In this document: positions 10,063-20,638 of the stretch, piece by piece
Layout: each line of letters starts with the position of its first letter
Position numbering within the stretch: position 1 is the stretch's first letter
Assembly (NCBI GenBank): GCA_951799405.1
Contig: OX637356.1
Coordinates: forward strand, 12,051,229 to 12,115,228
DNA from: Agapetus fuscipes
Taxonomy: Eukaryota; Arthropoda; Insecta; Trichoptera; Glossosomatidae
Direction: 5' to 3'
DNA length: 64,000 nt
Notes under the pieces: model-generated
What the model was told of the DNA's origin: nothing
What the model saw: the letters and a program-made list of their open reading frames with translations, nothing else
Databases searched by the model: none
Translations under genes and position numbers: made by a program

Positions 10063-11238
10063 AATAGCATATGTATGAAATGGCGGTGACAGGATAGAAC
10101 GGCACAGTGACAAAACGACACATTACGAAACCACACATGACACAACAACAAATGCCAAAATAACACAGAAAATATATCATGTGATGATTTTTCATGTGTT
10201 TTAGGTTCTATATTAGGTATGCGTTGTTTTGTCATGTGATGTTTTGTCTTATGATGTTTTTTTTTTGTTTTTGACAAAGGTTTCCCTTATTACAGTGCAC
10301 CCTCACACAGTCATTAACATTCTAAGAGTAATTCTTTGACCAGATCTTTGAAAGATTCTAAATGAATGTAAAATATATCTATGTCAGCGGAGTTAATTGA
10401 GTAACACTCCGAGCTAAGGCATGTTGTGCCATGACATCGGTACGGGATAGCGGTACATAAAAGAGGTCATGACGTCTTCCCCGGCCGTAGTCATCTGGCA
10501 CGTAGAGCTTAAAACTGTCTAACAGGGTGGGGCTGTCAATTAGGCAGTTAATGATCTAGTGACAAAGCACCATGCGCTGAGATCCAGGCTCCTGGAACTG
10601 GTTTCCTGAAGTAACTCCCCTTGGTGCATAAACTTGGGATAATTCCCATGTTTTCTCATAAGGAGGTACCTCAAGAACTTCTTGTGAAATTAAATTTACT
10701 TTAAAAATGAACAGACTTCCGCTGATATAGGGCCCCAACCCTCGACAGCGTACTCTAATTTAGAACGTACAATACAGTTGAAGACATCCACAACGGCTCT
10801 CCACCTTTTGTCACTGTGTTGTTTCGTCGTAGTGATGTTTTGTCATGTGATTTATTTATGTATTTACTTATTTACGGCATAAGCCTTTTACAAAATATGA
10901 ACATATTAGGGGAGTTTATACAAAACAACAAAAAATCAATAAAATACAAGAATAAAAAAGTATGAAACATTACGGTAAAAGATAAAAGACAAACTAAGAA
11001 AAGAAAAGAAAAAGTATGTCTATAGATTAACAGTGGGTTAGAAGCAAAGCAAAAACATATTAAAAATAAAAACTATTCAAATATAATTAATAAGATATTT
11101 ATTTAGTGCCAACTTGTTCCTATGATGTACTGTCATTGCGTAGCTTTGTCATGTGTTGTTATGTCATACCACTGTGTCGTTCTATCATGGAACTTTGTCA
11201 CTGTGTCGTTCTAACATGGAACCGAAATGGCGTATGTA
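10063..11238. mobile_element. Large foldback element with LINE debris inside
   Basis: The outer parts are inverted relative to each other: left gaaatggcggtgacaggata, gaacggcacagtgacaaaac; right cactgtgtcgttctaacatg, gaaccgaaatggcgtatg. The arms are made of degenerate units such as ttttgtcatgtgatgttttg, in both orientations. The centre holds a LINE fragment (10390-10800) and a further unclassified A-rich block (10850-11110). Confidence 0.65.
10390..10800 (-). pseudogene. LINE reverse-transcriptase C-terminal fragment, frameshifted
   Basis: On the minus strand near 10795-10720 the reading includes VVDVFNCIVRSKLEYAVEGW, the typical end of a non-LTR reverse-transcriptase domain (the RSxLEYAxxxW block). 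Downstream pieces in other frames include YLLMRKHGNYPKFM, RSLDLSAWCFVTRSL and FMYRYPVPMSWHNMP. Several frame breaks and stops show it is dead. Clade is uncertain (jockey/CR1/L2 group). Confidence 0.7.
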
Positions 11239-11584
11239 ATCTATAGCATAATATTATGTATGGAAAGATAAGCTTTTGTAAGGGAGAGTTCCCCTGTTAT
11301 TAAAAAATGTAAAGTCGCATCTCGCGCGTGTATTCCATGGTAAAAGGCTTCATCTAATCATCTCTTTCAACCTTATACTTTTCAGGATATACAACCATAA
11401 TAAGAGCGCGTACATAGGGGAAACGAAAATATAATTCAGAATAAGTATTTTTCCTTCTCCTGAAAATATCACATTTGACATTAGTAATTAATTTGGGTGT
11501 TAACTTACACTGTGAGAATTGCATTGTAATTTTAGAGAGATCTCAATTTTCCCAACTGCATTTTTTTAAATGAATTTTCATCAT

Positions 11585-11890
11585 TCTAATCTAATCTGAG
11601 TTGCAAAGATATGTTACATTGGAGATTCACATTACATGCATGTTCACAACCAGACACGTACAAGTTCGCGCTTGCACATGCCACATGTGAACCTATAACA
11701 TAAAAATCAAATCTCAAATGAGCATACACCCTGCAACTCTTGCCGTCCTTCCCTGAAACAGGGGTGACATTGGCAAAGTGAACCATTTTTACAGCATAGG
11801 TGGTTAGCCGCATTCTAAATCTAATCTAAATCTAAGTTGTAACGATATGTATCATTTGAGATTCATATTAAATGCATTCCCAAATGATAT
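11585..11890 (-). mobile_element. Fam-A element plus a second partial copy
   Basis: 11585-11817 is nearly complete: tail taatctaatctgagttgcaa, core aacaggggtgacattggcaa, end ggtggttagccgcattc. 11818-11890 is the tail end of another copy, with mixed AAATCT and AATCT units and attcatattaaatgcattcc. The first copy holds a 75-codon open frame also seen in other young copies. Confidence 0.93.
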
Positions 11891-11899
11891 CTACATAAT

Positions 11900-11995
11900 A
11901 TTTCATAAGAAGCATTCATAAGAAAAATAGCTCTAGTATACATTCAAACATTGCTCGTGTGAAATAACCTCAGTTGGAGATAAGACAAACGAGCA
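11900..11995 (+). mobile_element. Fam-E element, one end
   Basis: acattcaaacattgctcgtg, tgaaataacctcagttggag and acaaacgagcactaagg correspond to the right end of Fam-E copies at 53890-54144 and 54558-54816. Confidence 0.65.
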
Positions 11996-12479
11996 CTAAG
12001 GTGATGTATAAACAGCAGAAATTTCGACTTAAAAATATAGCTTACAGAAAGCTCTTAAAGCGAGCCAAAGTCTACGATTAAGCAAGTCAAAATTTGAAGT
12101 CGCATCATTGGAATTTTAGTATATTGTTTTTAAAGAAAAACAAGTAAAAAGTGTCATAACTACCTAATAATCAAGCTACCGTTAAAGGTAAATGAATACG
12201 TTAAAGGTAGATTTGTATAGAGACGAAGAATGCTATACCTACTTCTTCATATTGAAGGTATTTTACCTGCCAGCATTGCTATCATTCCAAGGTATCATAT
12301 TTCCAGTACTCTAAATATTCAACTTTCTGTGTGGAAAGTAAAACAATCACTAGAGGTGATGTTTTAGTTTCTATACGTTTTTGGTACACGCTTAAATTTT
12401 ATACACGGGTACAGGTTATGCAACCTTTTTGACTACCTGTTGCTCTAACAGCTCAAATCTATATCTATAAAGAAGGATG

Positions 12480-12507
12480 TGTGTATGTATGTATGTATGT
12501 ATGTATG

Positions 12508-12541
<34 letters not shown>

Positions 12542-12560
12542 TGTATGTATGTATGTATGT
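12480..12560 (+). repeat. TATG microsatellite
   Basis: About 20 tandem copies of a four-base TATG/GTAT unit, interrupted once by tatatatg. The bases just to the right (cataaaccgctcatccgatt) are unlike the repeat. Confidence 0.97.
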
Positions 12561-12775
12561 CCCCTATAGACTCATAAACCGCTCATCCGATTTTGACGAA
12601 ATTTTCAGGAAACATGTAACATATTCTTAGAACGAATCCTGTGAAGTTTGATGGTGATCAAATAAACAGTGGTTCTCAATTCTCGATATTTCAGCAACGA
12701 GGTCGGTAAATTTTGAAACCACCCAATAGAAGAAGACCATTATATTCAACTACAATACATAATCTTAGTTGCAAA

Positions 12776-13121
12776 TATACATTTACATTAAAGATTCATA
12801 TAAAATGCATGCTCACAAGTAGACACATGTAAGTTCACGCTTACAAATGCTGCATGTGTACCCACTCATAATTTAAAATCCAAATCTAAAATGAACAACC
12901 CAGTAACTTTTACTTTACCCCAACTTGAAATGGATGTTATTCAGCTCCTGAGTGGCTTGACACTCATTTCTTATGAAGGCTGAGTAAGCCTTGCCGGTAT
13001 TTTATTTTGGGTTTAAAATAAACACTGAAACGGGAAATAATTTCTGACAACTTCGGTGGGATTCGAACCCGAGCTTTCGGCATGGAATGCAAGTACTCTA
13101 CCACCTGAGCTATCGACCGGA
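12776..13121 (-). mobile_element. Duplicated block, copy 1: Fam-A piece plus Fam-B
   Basis: Left part (12776-12915) is a worn Fam-A copy (atgctcacaagtagacacat, aatgctgcatgtgtac). Right part (about 12921-13121) is a minus-strand Fam-B ending in the tRNA-like head (inverse of gtccggtcgatagctcaggt). The whole block recurs at 13372-13716 with only scattered differences. Confidence 0.92.
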
Positions 13122-13122
13122 C

Positions 13123-13371
13123 ACATTTCTTGTAAAGGCTGTAAAAATCTTGCCAATATTTTTTTTTGGGTTTGTCCGGTCGATAGCTCAGTTGGTAGAG
13201 TGCTTGCATTCCATGCCGTGAGCTTGGGCTTGAATCCCACTGAGGGTGTCAGAAATGATTTCCCGTTTCGGTGTTTATTTCAAACCTCAAAATAAAATAC
13301 CGACAAGGTTTACTCAGCCTTCACAATAAATGAGTACCAGCCCCCTCGGCCTGAAGTGGTTGGCGTAAGGC
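13123..13371 (+). mobile_element. Fam-B SINE (plus) after a Fam-B scrap (minus)
   Basis: 13124-13174 is a minus-strand scrap (catttcttgtaaaggctgta, tttttttttgggtttg). 13175-13371 is a plus-strand Fam-B: tccggtcgatagctcagttg, ttgaatcccactgagggtgt, tttcccgtttcggtgtttat, ending at ggttggcgtaaggc where the second duplicated block begins. It lies head to head with the minus-strand Fam-B of copy 1, so the RNA could fold back. Confidence 0.92.
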
Positions 13372-13716
13372 CATACATTTACATTAAAGATTCATATAAA
13401 ATGCATGCTCACAAGTAGACACATGTAAGTTCACGCTTACAAATGCTGCATGTGTACCTACTCATAATTTAAAATCCAAATCTAAAATGAACAACCCAGT
13501 AACTTTTACTTTACGCCAACTTAAAATGGATGTTATTCAGCTCCTGAGTGGCTTGACACTCATTTCTTATGAAGGCTGAGTAAGCCTTGCCGGTATTTTA
13601 TTTTGGGTTAGAAATAAACACTGAAACGAGAAATAATTTCTGACAACTTCAGTGGGATTCTAACTCGAGATCTCGGCATGGAATGCAGTTACTCTACCAA
13701 CTAAGCTATAGACCGG
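13372..13716 (-). mobile_element. Duplicated block, copy 2: Fam-A piece plus Fam-B
   Basis: Same content and order as 12776-13121, offset by 596 bp. The left breakpoint falls inside the plus-strand Fam-B, just after ggcgtaagg. Differences include gattctaactcgagatctcg here against gattcgaacccgagctttcg in copy 1, so copy 2 has lost more of its B box. Confidence 0.92.
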
Positions 13717-13752
13717 ACTTTTTACAAATATGGTGGATCGATATCGGTTTGG

Positions 13753-14309
13753 TTAGGGGTAAGCAACCTGCGGCTCACCAGCCACATGCGGCTCTTTGGG
13801 TGTGAAGTTACGGCTCTTTAGCTTCATACGCAAATATAAAAAAAACACAGAATTATACTTCTGATCGAAAAAAACTAAATCGTTCTGAATCGATTAACGA
13901 TCTCTCCGCTACTTGTACTCGCTTTTCACCCCCCACCCTCCCCCCGCCCCATCGACGCTATTTATTGTTGGCAAAAAAACATTTGTGGCTCTTTACAAAT
14001 CCAAATCCAAAATAAGATATGTATCATTTGAGATTCACATCAAATGCATTCCCATAAGCAGACACGCATAATTTCGCGCTCACACATACCGCATGTGGAA
14101 CTACAATATAAAAACCCAATCTTAAATGAACATAAGCCCTGCAACTCTTGCCGACCTTCCCTGAAACAGGGGCGACATTGGCAAAGTGAACCATTTTTTA
14201 CAGTATGGGTGGTCAGCCTCATACCAACCTATAAGTCAAGGAAAAACTTTGAAATTTGTAAATTGTAATTTTTGGCTCTTCCGACTCAAAAGGTTGCCGA
14301 CCCCTGGCC
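13753..14309. mobile_element. hAT-like MITE interrupted by Fam-A
   Basis: Left end TAGGGGTAAGCAACCTGCGG and right end (inverse) CAGGGGTCGGCAACCTTTTG form terminal inverted repeats with the GGGGT..GCAACC core common to non-autonomous hAT elements. Subterminal gagccgcatgtggctg-type motifs occur at both ends. No matching 8-bp TSD is visible, so one end may be eroded. A Fam-A copy is inserted at 13996-14246. A C-rich run sits at 13929-13950. Confidence 0.7.
13996..14246 (-). mobile_element. Fam-A element inside the hAT-like MITE
   Basis: Minus strand: aagatatgtatcatttgaga near the tail, aacaggggcgacattggcaa in the core, acctataagtcaaggaaa at the 5' end. The tail is reduced to ccaaatccaaaa. It post-dates the hAT element that it splits. 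Confidence 0.93.
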
Positions 14310-15061
14310 TAGACAAAAGTTCCAAATTAAAAAATGTTATTCAAGTATTCCAAGTTGAATTTTAGAAATGTAAGAAAGCTTTTATATCCCGCACTTATAA
14401 AAAAATACGATAAACGAAAGTTCGTAGGTCACAACTTGAAGACTATATTGAAATATATTATTATTATTAAAACCTTTTACTGAAACACACTTTTAATTAA
14501 AATATACATAATATAGTTGTTTTTTCAAAAAACGCATTTCTGTAAAATTATATACTCACCACAAATTTAAAGATCGTTTTTTTCTCGGCGGTTAAACGTC
14601 TTTCTTCTATGTGACAATGGTCCAAAGCAACCAAAATAAACAAAATGTTTGCCTTTTACCTAACCCGGCCGTGCGACTTACAATTTTGTTGTCAATAGAA
14701 AATGTTCCGTGTGCACTACCTAAAACTTTCACTTATTGAAATAATGGATAAAGCACATTTTAAATGTGGGGAAAAAATGTGAATTCACTTGGCCGGGATA
14801 AAGACAGGACAGGGAGTCAAAAATTCAACATAAATTAAACACTTTTATGGAGATAGTTGAAAAAACACTTAAGTGCATCATATTGTATGAAGCATTTTCC
14901 CCAACTGCATACGTTTCACAGTGCGGTTACATTAAAAATATTCCTGATTGTTTGGAATACATTTATTTCTTCACTTTGCTCAAAGAGTATAGTGAATTTT
15001 ATAGATTAGTTCTTTAATTGTATGATTATAAAATTTAATTTATTGTTTATATTCTTTTCTT
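14310..15061. other. No feature recognised
   Basis: AT-rich sequence with no repeat match or open frame of note. Confidence 0.5.
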
Positions 15062-15308
15062 GTATAGGTCAATATGCATCTGACCAACTATAAATAAAAA
15101 ATGGTTCACTCTGCCAATGTCACCCCTGTTTCAGGGAAGGTCAGCAAAGAGTTGCAGGGTGTATGTTCATTTGAGATTTGGGTTTTTATGTTGTAGGTTC
15201 ACACGCAGAATGTGCAAGTGTGAACTTATACGTGTCTGCTTGTGGGCATGCACTTAATGTGAATTCCAAATGTAACAATTATATCCATGCAACTTAGAAT
15301 AGATTAGA
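15062..15308 (+). mobile_element. Fam-A element
   Basis: From tataggtcaatatgcatctg through aatggttcactctgccaatg and tacgtgtctgcttgtgggca to aacttagaatagattagatg. Diverged from the young copies throughout. Confidence 0.92.
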
Positions 15309-16129
15309 TGAGTGACGTTACATAGCCGATTTTTTTTATCTTAAATATAAATGGAGCACCGCAATCGATTTTCCCTATGCTTGGCTCTGCTGCTTAACAG
15401 TTGTACCTAGACCTTTTTTTTTAGAAAACGTGAAGATTAACCTAGAGATAAATTGTGTGAAGCTTGATTCCGATTAGCACACTTTTTTTTTTGATCCTGT
15501 TGCTTCCTCTTTTATCTGTAGAAAAAAATTGATACCACATGCCCAAATGGCGTAGTGAAACACGCCGGGTACTGCTAGTATTCAATATTATCGTACATTT
15601 ACCATTTTAAAAGGTTTATCATAAAAATAACGATTATAAAAAATACATTTAAAAATATTTTCTTCCGAGTTTTTAGCTGTTACAATTCACAATTTGAAAC
15701 TGAAAAAGTTTTAATGTAATGTTTACCCGTGGTTTACCCCAAGTACATATTATTGTTACAAATGTGTGATTTTATGTCTGTGTATGTTTTGTTATGATTG
15801 TGTGTATGTGTGTTTTTACTTACTTGTGTGTATGTGTCAGTAGATGTAAGTATTTGGATGGTTGTACGTACTAGTGTTAGCTCGAAGCTTTTCTTGGCTG
15901 AACCTAAGATCAGAATTAAAACCACTTATTTGATGGAAAAAATGACTTAAAACTGGTTTAAAAATTTAAACCTTATTATGAATAAGTTTATTTTTATAGA
16001 TGTAATAAACAAGAAAGATTTAATCTTATTTTTTCTGCGCTGCTTTCTTCATTTGTAGGGTGATGATGTTTTTCCTTTGGAATATTTTATAACATGATTA
16101 TGAAATACACAACACAGATCCCCCCGGCC
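15309..16129. other. No feature recognised; TG-rich patch
   Basis: 15768-15845 is rich in tgtgtatg and tgtgtgtatg; nothing else is recognised. Confidence 0.5.
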
Positions 16130-17200
16130 ATATCTTGGATGGCTCTACGACAAATCCGTCACAAAAACCCGTCCACAGACTGCTCGTCTATGGATAAACC
16201 GGTAACACGACAATTCGTCCGAACGACCTTTCCGTCAAGGACACTTTAGTCACAGACAACACGTGCCACACATCACACCGTATGTGACCAAAATGTCGTT
16301 GACCGAAATGTAGTGTGGACGAACTGGTAGGTGACCGAATTATTCGTGACCGATGTGTCTTACTCCCTTTCTTCCTGAGCCTTTCTCACTCCACTCCTGG
16401 ACGTAGACCTTATTCAATCTTCAACATGGTTGTATGTCAGCTGATGTGTTCAGTACCCTGAGTACGAGTTGCAAAACTTAAGTAAAGTAAAGTTTACGGA
16501 AATTATTAAAAAGGGATTTTCGTCATCATTGTAACTCTTTTGCTAAGACCATAAAGTGTAAGAAACAAAAACTGCAGATTTTGGGGAAAATTACTCTTTA
16601 ATACTTTCCGTAAACTTAACTTTACTCAAGTTTTGCTACTCGTACTAGAGGTACAGATTGATGTATCTGTGGACGATTTTTATAACCACATGGATGACTT
16701 ATCTGTGGCCAAGATACATCAGTCACGGACAATTCGGTCACACAACTTTTCGGTCTACGAAATTTCGTTCACAAACAACATATGGTCCACAAACAGCTGC
16801 ATCACAAAAAACTTCAACTAATTCAAAACTACAGTATATAGGTGTTTTGGAGATATAGTTTGTGATGGAGTTGACTGTGGATCACATTTTGTATGTGATA
16901 AAAATGTCGATGACCAAAAAATCGTGTGGGTGAATCGTCGTGTGACCGAATTATCCGTGACCGATGTGTTTTCCTTCCTTTCTTCCTCAGCCTTTCTCAG
17001 TCCACTCATGCACGAAGGCCTTCTCCAATCTTCTCCACGTTTGTCTGTCGGCTGCTGTGTTCAGGTCAATATGTTTGTCGACTATTTTTATAACACGGAT
17101 GAGTTATATGTGGCCCATTTTTTTGTAACCAAAATGTCGTGTGACCGATTTTTCAATTATAATAGACAAGCTATCTGTAGATGATTTGTCGTGTAACCCT
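16130..17200. mobile_element. Fam-G foldback elements, tandem pair
   Basis: The left arms carry motifs in one orientation (gacaattcgtcc, cagtcacggacaattcggtc) and the right arms carry the inverse (gtatgtgaccaaaatgtcgt, tgaccgaattatccgtgacc), with units of about 15-18 bp that vary in length. Two arm pairs are seen (about 16140-16375 and 16700-16970), plus a partial third. A segment of about 90 bp (cctttcttcctgagcctttc ... ctgatgtgttcag) follows the first pair and recurs at 16976-17065. On the minus strand it looks like a LINE C-terminal end (AADRQTWRRLEKAF), so LINE and foldback sequence have been amplified together. Confidence 0.7.
16454..16653. mobile_element. Fam-J MITE, 200 bp
   Basis: Terminal inverted repeats of about 45 bp: TACCCTGAGTACGAGTTGCA on the left and, inverted, TACCTCTAGTACGAGTAGCA on the right. 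It is flanked by CAG at 16451-16453 and 16654-16656. The uninterrupted relative of the target at about 17060 (gtgttcaggtcaatatg) supports a 3-bp duplication. Compare 45849-46044. Confidence 0.9.
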
Positions 17201-18028
17201 CGGATGGGCCATGACATTTCCCCTCCGCCTTTACGACCTCCCCACAATAAATTTGTTGACATTTTTAACGCGGGCCGTAAGAAATTTAATTTCACGACTT
17301 TGAAGTGTCAGAGTAATATCGTAAAGGAGGCGACGCATTAAACGGAAACGTTCAAGTCCGAGCAAGATGGAGGAGGAGCCGAGCGGGAAGGAGAAGGAGC
17401 TCTGACTTTTACATGTCTCCATCGGGAGAAAATTGAATCAGAGCCATGAGAAAGATTCGAAAATGAGATTAAAAGTGAAACGATGTAATTTTCGTTTCAC
17501 GTCTTTCGTGGGTATTGAAGATAATGTTGTGTAAAAAATTGCTTTCTTCTTATTGTTTATTTAACTTTGTATGAATTATTATTTGGTTTTCATTTGCGAC
17601 TACATATTTTATTTCATACAAAGTAATGGGTGAACTGGTTTTCGTCAACTTGGAATCCAAATGTTTTGATTCTCTCTCACCCTTACACAATACACAACCT
17701 AACTTACCATCAAAGCATTTTATTTATTTATTTGTTTATGAAAGCATTATCACACGCTTCGACTGTTTGTATTATTAACTTTGTATTTTTGTAATTCTTT
17801 TCAATTCATATTTTATCTCTACGTCTATTTTTTCTCTTTCGATAAACAATTAAACAGGGTGTCCTCAAGGTGTTAGATAAATGTGTAGGAATACTCATCA
17901 GGCTTGCTTGCAGGGTTTGGATGAAAGAAGTTCATTTGAACCAACATATAGCACTACTCCGTTTGGCAAACGCTATGACTCATTGTCACCTGCATCGTAC
18001 TAAATATCGAATAAAAAACGTAACTTTC
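17201..18028. other. No feature recognised
   Basis: 17210-17440 is less AT-rich than its surroundings (gagcaagatggaggagga, gagcgggaaggagaaggag) but gives no recognisable protein on either strand. Confidence 0.45.
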
Positions 18029-18245
18029 TTTGACTTATAGATTGGTATGAGGCTGACCACCATGCTGTAGAAAATGGTTCACTTTGCCAATGTCGGTAAG
18101 AGTTTGCAGGGCTTATGTACATTTGAGAAATGGTTTTTTTTTATATTGTAGTTCCACGTGCGGCATGCATGTACAAAACCGAACTTATACGTGTCATTAA
18201 TTGTGAATATTGAATGTATTTTATCTTTCCAACTTAGATTATATA
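18029..18245 (+). mobile_element. Fam-A element, degraded
   Basis: ttgacttatagattggtatg, ggttcactttgccaatgtcg, then a deletion across the cccctgtttcaggg block, and a decayed 3' half (tttccaacttagattatata). Confidence 0.85.
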
Positions 18246-18567
18246 ACATTGCAGCAGATTGAAAGGCGTTGGGAAGATTGGAGGAGTCTACATCTAGGAG
18301 TGGAATAAACATGCTGAGAAAGAAGAAGCCTAAGATTACGATCGATTGATTTTACAACATATTATATCGTCTCGCGATTGATTTTAACTACTAACACTAA
18401 ATCGATGCCTTACTTATTTGCTTCCATAAAAAAACCTGTAACCGGTTTATCCTACAGTAAATTAATCTCTCTCACGCTACCGTATGGGAGGAGGATATTT
18501 TTATGAAACCAAGCCGCGGTCATATTCATTGAGAGGTAAAAAAAAACACTTTTTACTGCCTCTCTGT

Positions 18568-19275
18568 CAGTGGCGTGACTATCTTACAAGCTAAAAAGCT
18601 AAGCATGCGTACCCTCAGAAATGAAAATAATGAATATTTTTAAGTAGATTAAAGATATTTATCAATATTCGTGCTACTGCCATCTGTAAGGGTCAGTGGG
18701 ATATTAATATTAATCATTGCCGAACGAACTCTGTTATTCAAACGTGATTGAGAAATGTATACCTGTCTTTGTTTAACGTATGAAAAAGCTTGACCTCTGT
18801 AAGTTTGTATGAAGATAGTCGCTTAAGCTCTTTTAATTCTAAATGAAAACACACATTTACAGATATTGATTGGAGCTGTGGCTTGGAGTACGTATAATAT
18901 TAATACTTAGATAAGCTAAGCTTTTCGTCGATTAAATACGATTCCAGACCGACGCTGTTTACAGATTTATGAACGACTTATGGTGTTTTGAAAATACTGT
19001 CGCGTCAGGTTCAAATATCACAATAATTAAGTTATTCTTTGTTTGCGATTGAGAATCCGGTTTTTTCTAGTTTACAATCAATTGCTGTGAAAATATAGTT
19101 GTATCTTGTAAGGATTTTAAGTATGTAAAGATTTATTGATTAAATCCAAAATCTAAGTCTGAGGAGATTGAGAAACACTGAGGAAAGAAACAAAGGGTTA
19201 AGATTTATTATTTGTGATTTAGTGCAACTTTAATTATCCAGCATGCGCATGGCAGAAACCGTAGGCACGCCACTG
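18568..19275. mobile_element. hAT-type deletion derivative, 708 bp, perfect 8-bp TSD
   Basis: Ends CAGTGGCGTGACTATCTT and the inverse of CAGTGGCGTGCCTACGG. Flanked by CTCTCTGT at 18560-18567 and 19276-19283. It is the inverted counterpart of 5295-6404; the junction ttcatacgttaaacaaagac here replaces about 400 bp of interior in that copy, a usual outcome of incomplete gap repair. No transposase remains, so it would need a partner transposase. Confidence 0.96.
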
Positions 19276-19430
19276 CTCTCTGTCAGTTCGGGATTCACCA
19301 AACAGAATGCAGGAGCCGGTTTAATAATATGTTAGCTTTTACCTGTTCACTAAATGTCAGATTGTATGTTTTTTGTATGGTTTTCAATTTCGAGTAATTC
19401 CAAATTCGAAAAGTATGATTATTTTTCTTT

Positions 19431-20075
19431 TGACCGGTCCGTAGCTCAGTGGGGTAACACTGCGGACTCTGAATGGGAAGGTTGTGGGTTTGAATCCCGG
19501 TGGAGCACAAAAAATATACCATTGTATATCTCAGAGCTATGTGTGGGGGACACAGTAGAGGGTAGGCGGGGTACCCAGAGGTCTGCATGCAATACTGCTG
19601 TGAATAGATTCAGGGTTCCCTGCAGAAGCAACATGGCCAATTATTTAGATCGTGCCTTTTGCATTGCTGGCCCTCTGCTGTGGAATGCCTTACCACACGA
19701 GCTGAGAGCTGTGGAGAGTACAAGTGCATTTAAGTCAGGATTGAAGACATGCTTGTTCAGGAGGGGCTATGGCTCTGCAGTGCCCTTGCAGTGAATTCAC
19801 AAAACGGCACTAAAGATATTGTCAATTTATTATTATTATTATTTATATTTTCAAAATTGCTCTTCGCTGGGTTGAAAAATTCATAAACCTTTACCAATGA
19901 CCGGTCACTAAAGGTCCATCCAGCCTTACAGCAACTGGGTCTTGCTTGAGTAGGTATTGGCGCTTTGTGGTGACGATCAAGCTCGTACACCTCTGCGGCG
20001 CTACAACAAGTGTCATAGACCCCTAGAGTCTCTAGAATCTAGGGAGTCTCCCGCACAGGATTTCTTAAAAAAATC
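19431..20075 (+). mobile_element. Fam-C SINE with Fam-D 3' end, split by a LINE
   Basis: Left part 19431-19524: ttgaccggtccgtagctcag, ggtttgaatcccggtggagc. Right part 19841-19985: attgctcttcgctgggttga, ggtccatccagccttacagc, gtgacgatcaagctcg. Instead of the ATT-tailed end it continues into the Fam-D module (19986-20075: cacctctgcggcgctacaac, gggagtctcccgcacagg). The LINE fragment at 19525-19840 breaks the unit at accatt/tatatttt. Confidence 0.92.
19525..19840 (+). pseudogene. LINE 3' fragment (CR1/L2-like) inside Fam-C
   Basis: The open frame begins YISELCVGDTVEGRRGTQRS and continues to LDRAFCIAGPLLWNALPHEL, then FKSGLKTCLFRRGYGSAVPL and a TGA at 19792. This is the conserved end of a CR1/L2-type polyprotein, 5'-truncated. 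A 3' untranslated region of about 45 bp ends in ATT repeats. It differs from the two other LINE ends in this window. Because the upstream SINE is open in the same frame, a 146-codon fusion frame results, which I take as chance. Confidence 0.9.
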
Positions 20076-20638
20076 CAATTCAATATTTTTTATTAATTCT
20101 CATTCTTCAATACCGTCGTTGTATAAGTCAATAGATGAACACTTTGGAATAGAATAACATTGGTTCGATCCCCGCTTATGTTATTTGACTATAACTTTGA
20201 TCCTGGTTCAACAGATGTCATTGGGTGATTATTAATTAATAATTCATTCAAATATACAATATCAGTTACTGTTTCTGACCAGGCAGAATATTACTCTTTA
20301 TTACTCTTATTATTACTCTTATTTCATAAAAATGATTCAAAACTGAAGGCAGCAGTTTTTTTCTTTTGGTAATTCAAGTAAGAAAAAAAGGAGCTACAAA
20401 AAAGTTATGATACAAATTTAATAATACTGTAACATTCCTTACATTCACTGCAAATCGTTTCGCAATAAAAAAATCTAAAACGTTGTAATTTCCCTCCAAA
20501 AAAGACCGTGCCCGGTAATGCGTATTTTCGCTATGAGAAGATATTTTTCATATTAAATTCATGGAATTCCACAGAAGGATAAATGCCCCAGGGCAACACT
20601 TTTAATATGCCATGTAAAGTGGAATTACTAGACTGTTC
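20076..20638. other. No feature recognised
   Basis: AT-rich spacer without repeat match. Confidence 0.45.

Noticed and set aside
12480..12560. CRISPR-like or regulatory array
   Set aside because: Plain TATG microsatellite without spacers.
12964..13295. Overlapping frames on both strands with similar peptides
   Set aside because: They arise from inverted Fam-B copies.
13753..14309. 8-bp TSD for the hAT-like MITE
   Set aside because: The eight bases outside each end do not match, so class is given from the ends only.
19354..19794. 146-codon frame as a gene
   Set aside because: It is a chance fusion of Fam-C sequence with the C-terminal part of an inserted LINE.
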